In this document: in pieces, positions 43,527 to 53,186 of the stretch
How the letters are laid out: every line of letters begins with the position of its first letter
How positions within the stretch are numbered: position 1 is the stretch's first letter
Assembly: GCF_019798055.1 (NCBI RefSeq)
Contig: NZ_JAHOPH010000016.1
Coordinates: 26,288 to 90,287 of the forward strand
Length of the DNA stretch: 64,000 bases
Reading direction: 5' to 3'
Source of the DNA: Salsipaludibacter albus
GTDB taxonomy: Bacteria > Actinomycetota > Nitriliruptoria > Nitriliruptorales > Nitriliruptoraceae
Translations under genes and position numbers: made by a program
Notes under the pieces: generated by a model
Databases searched by the model: none
Seen by the model: only the letters and a program-made list of their open reading frames with translations
Told to the model about the DNA's origin: nothing

Positions 43527-43673
43527 TGCTGCGTCCGGTCGTCGACGACCCCGGCGCGCCGGCCGGGTGGGCCACCAGTCCGTGGGTGTCCCGCCCCGCA
43601 CGGTCACCCTCGCCCGCAGCGTAGGACGGTGGCCCGTCGGCACCCCGGTCGATGGCCGGGCCGCCCGGGCACG

Positions 43674-45219
43674 TCAGCCGTACCAGGTGACCCGGGGAGG
43701 ATCGGAGCCGGGAGCCGAGATCGCGACACCGCGTGTCGTGGTGACCACGGTCGCCTGGTCCATGGTCGCGTTGGCGGGGAGGTCGACCTCCCAGGTCGCC
43801 GAGAGGTCCGCCCAGCCCCGCAACACCACGTTCTCCTCCCCGATGACGACGAGACCGGCGTCCGTCGCCTGCCAGCCCCCGATCACCATGATCGGAACGG
43901 TGGCAGCCAGTGGCGCGACCGCGGTCGCGAGCACCTCCTCGTCGCCGTCGAGCAACGCGAGGTCCGCCGGGCACGTCGCTGCCGACGCCGGCCCGAACTC
44001 GGGTGGCAGGGACCGACAGACGGCCAATCGACGACCGTCCACCTCGACGGACAGGCGACCCAGGGACGTCGGCGCCGAGGCGGTCCGTGGGTCCCAGGGA
44101 CCGACGACCCGGCCATCGACGACCAGGACGGACCGCTCCTGCATCAGTGCCTGGTCGTCGCCGGGGGGCCCGTCGCCGAGGTGCGCGACCAGGCGGACCG
44201 GGTCGTCCGGCCCTCGGACACCTCGGTCCAGCAGGTCGATCCACAGCAGGCGGTCACCGAGCTCGGCACGCCAGGCGATCTCGCCGCCGGGCCGCCGCCG
44301 GGCGACCAGCTGTGAGCCGTCGCCCACGACGACCACGTCGCGGTCCACCGCCGGCCAGGTGTTCGGCCCGGGCACCGCGAACTCCACGGTCCCGTCGTCG
44401 TCGGCGATCTCCCACCCCGTCCGGTGTCGGCACGATCCATGCGCCACCCTCGCGCCAGGCGCGACGCCCGTCCGCCGAGTCTTCGTCACCGATGTCGAGG
44501 GCAGGCCATGACAGGCGGATGGCGCCGGACCCGGCGTCCACCATCCGGACACCGGAGGCGTCCTGGACGACCAGGTCACCGTCCGGCTGGAGTTCGACGC
44601 CGGCATCCCGCCCCAGGTCGGCCGTCCATTGCACCTCGCCGGTGGCCGCGTCGAGCATCGCCACGCCGCTCCCGGCCCAGGCCGAGCGGCCCTCCGGGTC
44701 GCCGAAGGGGACGACGTTGGCCAGCAGGTGGGTCTCGGCACCGTCGGACAGCATGACGACGGTGTCGCGATCGGGCACCTCGCGGCGCCAGGTCCGGGTC
44801 CCGTCGCCGTCGGCCAGGGACTCGACCACCACGCGGTCGTCCTCGGGGGACCGGAGCCGGTCGCGGCTCGCCACCACGAGGTGGCCGTCGACCGGCGCGA
44901 AGCCCACCAGGACACGGTCGGTCGGCAGGACGTGGGACCAGCGCTCGGCGATCGGTCCGGAGGGTGCCGCAGGTGCCGTGACCCACTCGTCGGACCGCCA
45001 GTCACGCACGGACACGTCTGGCCGCTCGCTCGGTCGGGCCAGCACCAGTGCGGCGGCGACCAGGACGACCACCACGCCCGCGACCAGGGGCCACCCGCGA
45101 CGGCTGGGGCCGCCGTCGTCGTCGCCCGCGACCCGGCCGGGACCGGGGGGCGGATCGGCGTGCCCGACGACCATCTGCGTGGCGGTCGCGGGAGCGTCGT
45201 TCCCGACGTCGTGGTCCAC
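43674..45219 (-). pseudogene. Membrane-anchored PQQ-like beta-propeller protein, paralogue 3, frameshifted
   Basis: Starts at GTG 45219 (GGAGGAG upstream), has a TM helix (WPLVAGVVVVLVAAALVLA), and reads as a propeller to WREGGAWIVPTPDG. There the frame runs into unrelated Arg-rich sequence, while one frame over the expected WEIADDDGTVEFAVPG continues and ends at RVTWYG. Removing one base from the run of four C (plus strand 44415-44418) restores a 515-codon gene aligned with paralogue 2. Total length 1546 nt is one more than a multiple of three. It is either a recent pseudogene, a phase-variable tract or a sequencing error. Confidence 0.85.
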
Positions 45220-45530
45220 GGCGCTCCTCCGGTCGGCGTCGGGCCCGGACGCGTCGCTCCGGCCGCATCGCGGCACGCGCCGCACCGTCCCGCCGCGCGG
45301 TGTCCCCGACGTCCGGCCGGTGCCTTCCGCAGCCTACGGGACGTCCACGTCCGTCCGCCTGCGCGCACCGTTGCGGGGGTGAGCGCACACCGAGCAGCCA
45401 CGGAACGCCTCCGAGGAGGTCCACTACGATCGCGATCGTTGCCGAGGGAGGCGTCGGTTCCCACGGCCGGGCCGACCGCCCGCCCCGTCGTCCGCCGCCC
45501 GCCCGAGATCCCAGTCCAAGGAACCTCCAG
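45220..45530. promoter_or_regulatory. 311-nt divergent gap with a 14-bp palindrome at the phnD promoter
   Basis: ACGATCGCGATCGT (45426-45439) is a perfect palindrome that overlaps TACGAT (45425-45430), a possible -10 for phnD. A minus-strand TAGGCT (45331-45336) could serve paralogue 3. CCTCCGAGGAGG just before the palindrome is a small hairpin. Nothing else recognisable was seen in the gap. Confidence 0.4.
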
Positions 45531-46658
45531 ATGAAGCGTCGCGCACTCCTCGCGCTGGCCACCGCCAGTGCACTCGTCCTGACCGCCTGCGGGGGCGACG
45601 ACCCCGCCGAAGAGACCACCGAGCCCTCGGGCGCCACCGAGACCGCCACCGAGGACATGTCCGAGTCGATGGCCCCGACCGAGGACATGTCGTCGTCCGA
45701 GGCATCCACGGAGGGCGCGGCCGCCGGGCTGCCGGACCCGCTGGTGTTCACCCTCACCCCGTCCCAGGAGACCGGTGGCCTGATCGAGACCGCCCAGCCG
45801 CTGGCCGACATGATGTCGGAGAAGCTGGGCGTCACCGTCGAGGCCCTCGTGCCCACCGACTACGCCGGCGTCATCGCCGCGCTGTCGTCGGGCCAGGCCC
45901 ACGTCGCAGGTGGCCTCGGTCCGCGCCAGATGGTCCAGTCCGAGGAGCAGGCCGACGCGACCATGATCCTGCAGTCCGAGCGGTTCGGCTCGTTCAGCTA
46001 CGTCACCCAGTGGTTCACCAACGACCCCGACACCTACTGCGAGGACGAGCCGGTCGCGATCGAACAGGAGGAGGGCGAGCCGTACCTGTTCTGCAACGGC
46101 GTCGCCGAGGCCCAGGAGGCCTACAGCGCCGACGGGACGCTCCCGGAGGAGCCGATCGGCCAGGACGCGCTGTCCAACGTCGCCGGCCAGACGGTCGCCT
46201 TCGTCGACCAGGGCTCGACCTCCGGCTACGCCATCCCGGCGCTGCAGCTGCTCGAGGCCGGCGTGGACCCGCTCGACGACATCGACGGCACCTTCGCCGG
46301 TGGCCACGACGTCGCGGTCCAGGCCGTCTACGACGGTGACGCGGCCGTCGGTGTGTCGTTCAACGACGCCCGTGGCGAGCTGGTCGAGCAGGCCCCCGAC
46401 GTCGGCCAGCAGGTCGTCGTGTTCGGGTGGTCGGCGCCGATCCCCAACGACGGCTTCGCCGTCGCCAGCAGCATCGACGAGGCCGGCACCCAGGCCATCA
46501 CCGACGCCCTGGTCGAGATCTGCAACGACGAGGGCGCATGTGGCGAGGGCGGCGTCATGTACGACCTCTACGAGATCGACGGTCTCCAGGAGGTCAACGA
46601 CGCCGAGTTCGACGTCATCCGTGACCTCGAGGCCGAGCTGGGTGACGCACTCGAGTAG
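45531..46658 (+). CDS. phnD: Phosphate/phosphite/phosphonate ABC transporter substrate-binding lipoprotein
   Basis: A 375-residue lipoprotein: signal peptide with lipobox LTAC, modified Cys C20. A 50-residue Ser/Thr/Glu/Met linker follows. The binding domain shows VFTLTPSQETGGLIETAQPLADMM, LVPTDYAGVIAALSSGQ and AFVDQGSTSGYAIPALQL, the classic PhnD/PtxB features, and the Tyr/Ser/Thr triad that holds the phosphonate is visible in DQGSTSGY. It is followed by a hairpin and then the transporter genes. Phosphonate, phosphite or phosphate cannot be told apart from sequence; no C-P lyase or ptxD gene is in the window. Confidence 0.92.
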   Translation: MKRRALLALATASALVLTACGGDDPAEETTEPSGATETATEDMSESMAPTEDMSSSEASTEGAAAGLPDPLVFTLTPSQETGGLIETAQPLADMMSEKLGVTVEALVPTDYAGVIAALSSGQAHVAGGLGPRQMVQSEEQADATMILQSERFGSFSYVTQWFTNDPDTYCEDEPVAIEQEEGEPYLFCNGVAEAQEAYSADGTLPEEPIGQDALSNVAGQTVAFVDQGSTSGYAIPALQLLEAGVDPLDDIDGTFAGGHDVAVQAVYDGDAAVGVSFNDARGELVEQAPDVGQQVVVFGWSAPIPNDGFAVASSIDEAGTQAITDALVEICNDEGACGEGGVMYDLYEIDGLQEVNDAEFDVIRDLEAELGDALE

Positions 46659-46679
46659 CGACCGCGCACCAGTCGTGAT

Positions 46680-46711
46680 CGTCCGGGCCATCCTGCGGGG
46701 TGGCCCGGACG
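46680..46711 (+). terminator. 11-bp hairpin between phnD and phnC
   Basis: CGTCCGGGCCA (46680-46690), 10-nt loop, TGGCCCGGACG (46701-46711), starting 22 nt after the phnD stop. As in the peptide importer, the binding-protein gene is separated from the rest by a hairpin. Confidence 0.6.
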
Positions 46712-46818
46712 TCTGTCGGGCGGCGGGCCCGCGCGACGGCCTGGTGATCACCGGGGGCGACGAGGTTTCGCGGCGATGCGCCCACCGCACCACCACCGCA
46801 GGTCGCAGGGGTCGCCAC

Positions 46819-46824
46819 TACCGT
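46819..46824 (+). promoter_or_regulatory. Candidate -10 box (TACCGT) before phnC
   Basis: TACCGT, 57 nt before the phnC ATG and downstream of the hairpin, would allow separate transcription of phnCEE. Confidence 0.35.
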
Positions 46825-46881
46825 GTTGCCGACCCTCGTCGCGCTCGCCGGATCGACTCCGACCGCACCAGGACACGTCGC

Positions 46882-47748
46882 ATGATCCAGTTCTCCGATG
46901 CCTCCGTCACCTACGCCGGTGGCGTCCACGCCATGCAGCATCTCGACCTGACCATCGAACAGGGCGAGTTCGTGGTCATCGTCGGGCTGAGCGGGGCCGG
47001 CAAGTCCACCCTGGTGCGTGCCGTCAACGGGCTGGTCCCGTTGACGGGTGGGTCGCTGCAGGTCGACGTCCGACCGGGCCGCTCGCTGGGTGGTCGCAGC
47101 GAGGGCGAGCCCACGTCCTACGACGTGGTCGGGTTGACCGGGCGGCGCCTGCGCGACCTGCGGGCCGAGGTCGGGATGATCTTCCAGGGCTTCAACCTGG
47201 TCAAGCGCACCACCGTCCTCAACAACGTGCTCATGGGTCGCCTGCACCGCGTTCCCACGTGGCGGACGCTGCTGGGCATGTATCCCGCCGACGACGTCGA
47301 GCTGGCCATGCGAGCGCTCGAACGGGTCGAGATCGTCGACAAGGCGTACGTGCGTGCCTCGAACCTGTCGGGTGGCCAGCAGCAGCGGGTCGGGATCGCC
47401 CGGGCGCTGGCCCAGGAGCCCTCGATCATCCTGGCCGACGAGCCGGTCGCGTCGCTGGACCCGCCGACCTCCCACGCGGTGATGCGCTACCTCCAACAGA
47501 TCAACCGCGAGTTCGGCATCACCACCATCGTCAACCTGCACTTCCTCGACCTGGCGACCCGTTACGCCGACCGGATCGTGGGCCTGCGCAACGGCGAGCT
47601 GGTCTTCGACGGCCCGGGCTCGGCTGCCGACGAGCACGTCTTCCGCGACATCTACGGACGCAGCCTGACGGCCGACGACGTCATGGGCGAGGAGGAGCGC
47701 GGGGGCGACGCCGAGGCCGTCGTGACGCCGCCCACGTCCCCCGCATGA
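46882..47748 (+). CDS. phnC: Phosphonate-type ABC transporter ATP-binding protein
   Basis: A 288-residue ATPase. Walker A is GLSGAGKST near residue 36, the Q-loop is in GMIFQGFNLVKRTTVLNNVL, signature LSGGQQQR, Walker B IILADEPVASLDP and the H-loop NLHFLDLATRYADR. The helical insert VLMGRLHRVPTWRTLLGMYP is diagnostic of PhnC. An extra Gly/Arg/Ser segment after the Walker A strand is longer than usual. It overlaps the first permease by ATGA. Confidence 0.94.
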   Translation: MIQFSDASVTYAGGVHAMQHLDLTIEQGEFVVIVGLSGAGKSTLVRAVNGLVPLTGGSLQVDVRPGRSLGGRSEGEPTSYDVVGLTGRRLRDLRAEVGMIFQGFNLVKRTTVLNNVLMGRLHRVPTWRTLLGMYPADDVELAMRALERVEIVDKAYVRASNLSGGQQQRVGIARALAQEPSIILADEPVASLDPPTSHAVMRYLQQINREFGITTIVNLHFLDLATRYADRIVGLRNGELVFDGPGSAADEHVFRDIYGRSLTADDVMGEEERGGDAEAVVTPPTSPA

Positions 47749-48554
47749 GCGCGACCGCCCCGTCCCGCCGGGTCGCCCGGCCCGACGAGCCACCACCGTC
47801 GCGCTTCGGCGTGGCGATGGGCGTGCTGTTCGTCGTGATGACGGCCCTGTCCGTGGTCTCGACCGGGTTCTCCCTGGACGGGATCATCGAAGACCTCGGG
47901 CGACGCAACGACTCGATCAGCGGCCTGCTCAACATTGACCTGTCGGTCATCACGAGCACGCGCACCCTGACGGCCTTCGTCGAGACGCTGCAGATGGCCG
48001 TGGTCGGCACGATCATCGGCGGTGCCGCGGCGCTGCCGCTGGCCCTGGCCAGCACCGAGGTCGGGGCCCGGACCACGACGGTGCGCTGGCTCGTCCGTGC
48101 CTTCAACAACGTCGTGCGCGCGATCCCCGACATCCTGTGGGCGCTGCTGTTCGTCGCGATGGTCGGCATCGGCGTCCTGCCGGGCCTGCTCGCGCTGGTG
48201 TTCTTCTCGATCGCGGTCACCACCAAGCTGACCAGTGACGTCCTCGACGGCATCGACCTGGGCCCCGTCGAGGCAGCCGACGCGACCGGCGCAGCCCACG
48301 TCGCCAAGCTGCGCACCGCGGTCGTGCCCCAGATCCTGCCCGCCTACAGCTCGTTCCTGCTCTACAACTTCGAGCTGAACCTGCGCGCCTCGGCCGTGCT
48401 GGGACTGGTGGGTGCCGGCGGGATCGGCACCCGGATCGAGTTCTACCGCAGTGCCGGTCGGTGGCCCGAGGTGTGGGGCATCATCGTGCTGTTCTTCGCC
48501 ATCACCTTCGTCGTGGAGCGCCTGTCGATCATGTTCCGCAGGAGGCTGGTGTGA
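47745..48554 (+). CDS. phnE: Phosphonate-type ABC transporter permease 1
   Basis: A 269-residue membrane permease with about six helices. The core LQMAVVGTIIGGAAALPLAL, the conserved RAIPDILWALLFVAMVGIG and EAA loop EAADATGAAHVAKLRTAVVPQ are typical of PhnE. A longer loop lies between TM1 and the transport domain. It is followed by a second PhnE in GTGA overlap, the two forming the heterodimeric channel. Confidence 0.93.
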   Translation: MSATAPSRRVARPDEPPPSRFGVAMGVLFVVMTALSVVSTGFSLDGIIEDLGRRNDSISGLLNIDLSVITSTRTLTAFVETLQMAVVGTIIGGAAALPLALASTEVGARTTTVRWLVRAFNNVVRAIPDILWALLFVAMVGIGVLPGLLALVFFSIAVTTKLTSDVLDGIDLGPVEAADATGAAHVAKLRTAVVPQILPAYSSFLLYNFELNLRASAVLGLVGAGGIGTRIEFYRSAGRWPEVWGIIVLFFAITFVVERLSIMFRRRLV

Positions 48555-49507
48555 GCTCCACCAGGCAGCAGCCCCCCGACCAGTCGACGGACAGGACGTC
48601 CGATGCCGAGCGCGTCGACGAGCTCCTGCGGCCCGAGAAGCCGACCGAGGTCTTCCGCTGGGTCGTGACGGTCGTCGTCCTGGTGCTGCTGGCCTGGGGC
48701 CTGTCGGCCGACATCAAGTGGAGTCGCCTGCTCGAGGCGCCGGGCGAGTTCGCGACCATCGTCCGACTGATGTTCCGCGACCCCGACTGGTCCGCCCTGC
48801 CGGGCCTGCTGTCGGCGATGTGGGAATCGATCGCGATGGCATGGCTGGGCACCGTGATCGCGACGATCTTCGCGATCCCGCTCGCCTTCCTCGCGGCCGA
48901 GAACCTGGTGCCGGGCTGGGTCGCGTTCCTGACCCGCCAGGTGTTCAACGTCCTGCGTGCAGTGCCCGAGATCATCCTGGCCGTCGTGTTCATCCCGATC
49001 TTCGGACTCGGACCCCAGGCCGGCATCATGGCCCTGGGCGTGGGCTCCATCGGCACCCTGGGCAAGCTGTGCTACGAGATCATCGAGGGGCTCGACGACG
49101 GACCGATCGAGGCGGCCGACGCGACCGGTGCGACCGGGGTGCAGCGGCTGCGCTGGGCCGTGGTCCCCCAGGTCCTGCCCGAGCTGGCGTCGTTCGCGAT
49201 GTACCGCTTCGAGGTCAACATCCGGGCCTCGGCCGTGCTGGGCGTGGTGGGTGCCGGCGGGATCGGTGGACTGCTCGCCCAGTACATCCAGTTCAAGGTC
49301 TGGGAGCGTGCCGGACTCGCCCTGGTCGTGGTCGTGCTGGCCACGATCCTGGTCGACGCGATCTCGGGTCGGATCCGACGTCGGATCATCGCGGGTCCCG
49401 ACGGGACCGGCGACGTGGACGGCGACGGGTTGCCCGACGACCTGGACCCCGACGAGCGTGCCCGGCTGACCACCGACCCGGTGGGCGGCGGGGCGGGCCT
49501 GTCATGA
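48551..49507 (+). CDS. phnE: Phosphonate-type ABC transporter permease 2
   Basis: A 318-residue PhnE homologue. TM1 is VVTVVVLVLLAWGL; IAMAWLGTVIATIFAIPLAFLA, RAVPEIILAVVFIPIFGLG and EAADATGATGVQRLRWAVVPQ are the core features. After the last helix there is a hydrophilic C-terminal tail of about 40 residues with DVDGDGLPDDLDPDE, a DxDxDG-type calcium-binding-like motif not normal for permeases. GTG 48551 overlaps the previous stop and has GGAGG 5 nt before. Confidence 0.93.
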   Translation: MSSTRQQPPDQSTDRTSDAERVDELLRPEKPTEVFRWVVTVVVLVLLAWGLSADIKWSRLLEAPGEFATIVRLMFRDPDWSALPGLLSAMWESIAMAWLGTVIATIFAIPLAFLAAENLVPGWVAFLTRQVFNVLRAVPEIILAVVFIPIFGLGPQAGIMALGVGSIGTLGKLCYEIIEGLDDGPIEAADATGATGVQRLRWAVVPQVLPELASFAMYRFEVNIRASAVLGVVGAGGIGGLLAQYIQFKVWERAGLALVVVVLATILVDAISGRIRRRIIAGPDGTGDVDGDGLPDDLDPDERARLTTDPVGGGAGLS

Positions 49508-49580
49508 CCCGCTCGATCCCGGTCGTCGTGACGGCGCTCGCCACGCCACGACGCGACCCCACGACCCGACGGAGGCAGGC

Positions 49581-50669
49581 ATGAGCTTCCAACGCACGTT
49601 GTCCACCGGCACGCCCACCGGCCTGCCCGAGTCCGACCCGCCGGCCACGCCGACGGGCGGGATGATCGCGCGCGACCGCGCCGCGCGGATCGCCTGGGAG
49701 CACGAGTGGCTGTCGCCGGCCGCCACCACCTCCGACCGGTCGCGTGGTCGGGAGCACCCCGAGGAGCCGCACCCGTTCCGGACGGCCTTCGAGCGGGACC
49801 GCGACCGGATCCTGCACAGCAAGGCGTTCCGACGGCTCAAGCACAAGACGCAGGTGTTCCTCAATCCCGAGGGTGACCACTTCGTCACCCGGCTCACCCA
49901 CACCCTGGCGGTCGCCCAGGTCGGGCGGGCCATCGCGGTCGGGCTCGGACTCAACGAGCCCCTGACCGAGGCGATCTGCCTCGGCCACGACCTCGGGCAC
50001 TCGCCGTTCGGCCACACCGGGGAGGAGGCCCTGTCGCCCTACATGGTGACGCTGGGTGCCCCGCTGGGGGAGTGGCAGCACGCCGTGCAGTCGTTGCGGA
50101 TCGTCGACAAGCTCGAGCCGCTCAACCTCACCTTCGAGACCCGCGACGGCATCCGCGGGTCGTCCTGGCGCAACGATCCGCCGCCCCGCACGGCCGAGGG
50201 CATGGCGTGTCGCTTCGCGGACCGGATCGCCTACCTCGCCCACGATGCCGAGGACGCCATGCGCGCCGGCGTGCTGACCGTCGACATGGTCCCCGACCAC
50301 GTGCTGGCCGTCTTCGGCGAGCCCGGCAACTGGATCGACGCGATGACGACCGACCTCGTCGTCGCCTCGTCGGAGGCCGGCGAGATCACCATGCACGACC
50401 GCCAGCTGCAGGCCTTCCACGACCTGCGGGCATTCATGTTCGCCGACGTCTACCTCCGGGACGAGTCCCGGGACCACAACGTCAAGGCGATCCGCCTGAT
50501 CCGGGGTCTCGTCGACCACTTCGCCGAGCAGCCCGACGAGATCCCCCCGGGCTACGCCAGTCCCGACGACCACCCGCTGCAGCAGGCGGTCGACTACGTC
50601 GCCGGCATGTCCGACAGCTACGCCCTGGCCACCCACGACCGCCTCCACCGCCCCCGCGGCCTCTACTGA
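49581..50669 (+). CDS. dGTPase-like HD-domain deoxynucleotide triphosphohydrolase
   Basis: A 362-residue cytoplasmic HD hydrolase related to Dgt. The substrate loop RLKHKTQVFLNPEGDHFVTRLTHTL is well conserved, the HD metal pair is in LGHDLGHSPFGHTGE, and a second His/Asp is in RFADRIAYLAHDAEDA. Products would be deoxynucleoside plus tripolyphosphate. The Gln/His block HAVQSLRIVDKLEP is standard. ATG 49581 is preceded by GGAGG 5 nt upstream. It is 73 nt after phnE2 with no terminator seen, so some read-through is possible. Confidence 0.92.
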   Translation: MSFQRTLSTGTPTGLPESDPPATPTGGMIARDRAARIAWEHEWLSPAATTSDRSRGREHPEEPHPFRTAFERDRDRILHSKAFRRLKHKTQVFLNPEGDHFVTRLTHTLAVAQVGRAIAVGLGLNEPLTEAICLGHDLGHSPFGHTGEEALSPYMVTLGAPLGEWQHAVQSLRIVDKLEPLNLTFETRDGIRGSSWRNDPPPRTAEGMACRFADRIAYLAHDAEDAMRAGVLTVDMVPDHVLAVFGEPGNWIDAMTTDLVVASSEAGEITMHDRQLQAFHDLRAFMFADVYLRDESRDHNVKAIRLIRGLVDHFAEQPDEIPPGYASPDDHPLQQAVDYVAGMSDSYALATHDRLHRPRGLY

Positions 50670-50705
50670 CGCGCGCCCGGCGGAGGCGCTCGCTCGACGA
50701 CCCCG

Positions 50706-50757
50706 GCCGAGCGTGAAGGATCAGCGCAGCATCCCGCAGGATTCGGTCACGCTCGGC
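50706..50757. repeat. Hairpin element upstream of etfB, one of a related pair
   Basis: An 11-bp perfect inverted repeat, GCCGAGCGTGA (50706-50716) and TCACGCTCGGC (50747-50757), with a 30-nt loop. Its reverse complement resembles the element at 52757-52806: both share CCGAGCGTGA at one end, an inner CCTGCGG and TGCGC, then TGATC before TCACG at the other. It lies 36 nt after the dgt-like stop and may end that transcript. Confidence 0.65.
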
Positions 50758-50769
50758 GGTTCTTCGATT

Positions 50770-50798
50770 TGACTTTGAGTGTCCACTCCAGTTTCACT
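50770..50798 (+). promoter_or_regulatory. Weak promoter candidate upstream of etfB
   Basis: TTGACT (50770-50775), a 17-nt spacer and TTTCAC (50793-50798) lie in the most AT-rich patch of the gap. The -10 is poor. A small hairpin (TCCAGT, TTC, ACTGGA) overlaps its end. The leader to etfB would be about 110 nt. Confidence 0.3.
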
Positions 50799-50913
50799 GG
50801 AAGACCCTGCCGGATACCGTCCGGAGGACGGACCGGAGCACTGCACGTGCGCCGCCCACCCTCCGGGCACCGGCTCCCCACCTCTCCGAGCGTCTCCCGA
50901 AAGGCCCGCGCCC

Positions 50914-51699
50914 ATGAAGGTCATCGTTCCGGTCAAGCGTGTCCCCGACACCGCCGGCGACAAGGTCATCGACGCCGACACCAAGACGATGGATCGTGAT
51001 GCCGGCGAGACCGTGCTGTGCCCGGTCAACGAGTTCGCGATCGAGGAGGCCGTGAAGCTCAAGGAGGCCACCGGCGCCGAGGTCACGGTCCTGTTGATCG
51101 GTCCCGACGGGGCCCAGTCGACGATCCGCAAGGCCCTGTCGTACGGGCTGGACGGCGCGATCCAGGTGACCGACGACGCGATCAGCGGCTCCGACGCGCT
51201 GGGGACGGCTCGGGTGATCGCGGCGGCGCTGGCCGACGTCGAGTTCGACGTCGTGATCTTCGGCAACCAGTCCACCGACGCCCGCACGTCCCTGGTGCCG
51301 GCGGCCGTGGCCGAGCTGCTCGACCTGCCGTCGCTGACCTACGCCCGGTTCATGGAGATCGACGGCGACGCCATCACGGTCCACCGCGAGCACGAGGAGG
51401 GTTGGGACGTCGTCGAGTCGACCCTCCCCGCCGTCGTGTCGGTGGTCGAGGCCATCAACGAGCCGCGCTACCCCAACTTCAAGGGGATCATGGCCGCCAA
51501 GTCCAAGCCGCTGGACGTCAAGTCGCTGGCTGACCTGGGCGTGGACGCCGCCGCGGTCGGGGCGGGCGACGCCGCCGCGACCATGTACGCCTTCGAGCCG
51601 CGCCCACCCAAGGCCGCCGGGACCATCGTCACCGACGACGGGTCCGGCTCGGCCGCCGACGACCTCGCCGACTGGATGGAGGAGCAGAAGTTCATCTGA
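50914..51699 (+). CDS. etfB: Electron transfer flavoprotein beta subunit
   Basis: A 261-residue ETF beta subunit carrying AMP and contacting acyl-CoA dehydrogenases. MKVIVPVKRVPDTAGDKVIDADT is the standard N-terminus, NEFAIEEAVKLKEATGAEVTVL follows, and IFGNQSTDARTSLVPAAVAELL, LPAVVSVVEAINEPRYPNFKGIMAAK and KPLDVKSLADLGVD are the classic blocks. AAAGG precedes the ATG. etfA follows 58 nt later with its own ribosome site. It links beta-oxidation and other dehydrogenases to the quinone pool. Confidence 0.97.
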   Translation: MKVIVPVKRVPDTAGDKVIDADTKTMDRDAGETVLCPVNEFAIEEAVKLKEATGAEVTVLLIGPDGAQSTIRKALSYGLDGAIQVTDDAISGSDALGTARVIAAALADVEFDVVIFGNQSTDARTSLVPAAVAELLDLPSLTYARFMEIDGDAITVHREHEEGWDVVESTLPAVVSVVEAINEPRYPNFKGIMAAKSKPLDVKSLADLGVDAAAVGAGDAAATMYAFEPRPPKAAGTIVTDDGSGSAADDLADWMEEQKFI

Positions 51700-51757
51700 C
51701 GGTCGCCTGCACGCGCGACCGACCAACACGAACGATGCTCCCGAAAGGAACCCACTG

Positions 51758-52741
<984 letters not shown>

Positions 52742-52756
52742 ACACCCCGCACTCCC

Positions 52757-52806
52757 CCGAGCGTGATGGCCTGCGGCAACAGTGCGCGTTGATCGGTCAC
52801 GGTCGG
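52757..52806. repeat. Hairpin element downstream of etfA, second of a related pair
   Basis: Arms CCGAGCGTGA (52757-52766) and TCACGGTCGG (52797-52806), one mismatch, 30-nt loop. It has the same 50-bp length as the core element before etfB and matches its reverse complement over most positions. It sits between convergent genes, so it may act as a two-way terminator as well as being a dispersed repeat. Confidence 0.6.
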
Positions 52807-52841
52807 GCGCCGGAGGCTCGACGGATCGCCGGTCATGACAC

Positions 52842-53186
52842 CTAGCCCAGCAGGGTGGCGACCATGGCCATGACGAACGCGCCGAACGCGACCACCGACC
52901 ACCACCACTCGCGCCGACCGTGGGGCCCGAGCTCGGCCACGCGGGCGAACCGGCGTGGCGTGCCCTCGTACTCCCGGCCCATGACCCGTTCCCGGGACGC
53001 CGCGAGCAGGGCGGCGGAGTTGACCGCCAGTGCCACCGTCGCGACCCATGCCAGGATCGACCCGGTGCGCACTGCGTCGGTGCCGACCACGACGGTGACG
53101 GTGGCCATCACCACGCTGCCAAGCAGGGTGGGCAGGTGCAGGTGCCACCACGGGAGGCGTTCGTGACCGTGGACGTCGACGCTCAC
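52842..53186 (-). CDS. Small membrane protein with three predicted helices
   Basis: A 114-residue protein I do not recognise. Hydrophobic segments are LPTLLGSVVMATVTVVVG, SILAWVATVALAVNSAALLAA and WWWSVVAFGAFVMAMVATLLG. Between the last two is a charged loop with MGREYEGTPRRFARVAEL. The GTG start at 53186 overlaps the stop of the pdxH-like gene (GTGA), so the two are co-translated; a role linked to the flavoenzyme is not evident. Confidence 0.7.
   Translation of the reverse strand: MSVDVHGHERLPWWHLHLPTLLGSVVMATVTVVVGTDAVRTGSILAWVATVALAVNSAALLAASRERVMGREYEGTPRRFARVAELGPHGRREWWWSVVAFGAFVMAMVATLLG

Noticed and set aside
43674..46796. A 1040-codon minus-strand frame that includes the end of propeller paralogue 3
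   Set aside because: Only its last 250 codons or so are real protein (the frameshifted 3' part of paralogue 3); the rest is antisense to phnD or out-of-frame sequence.
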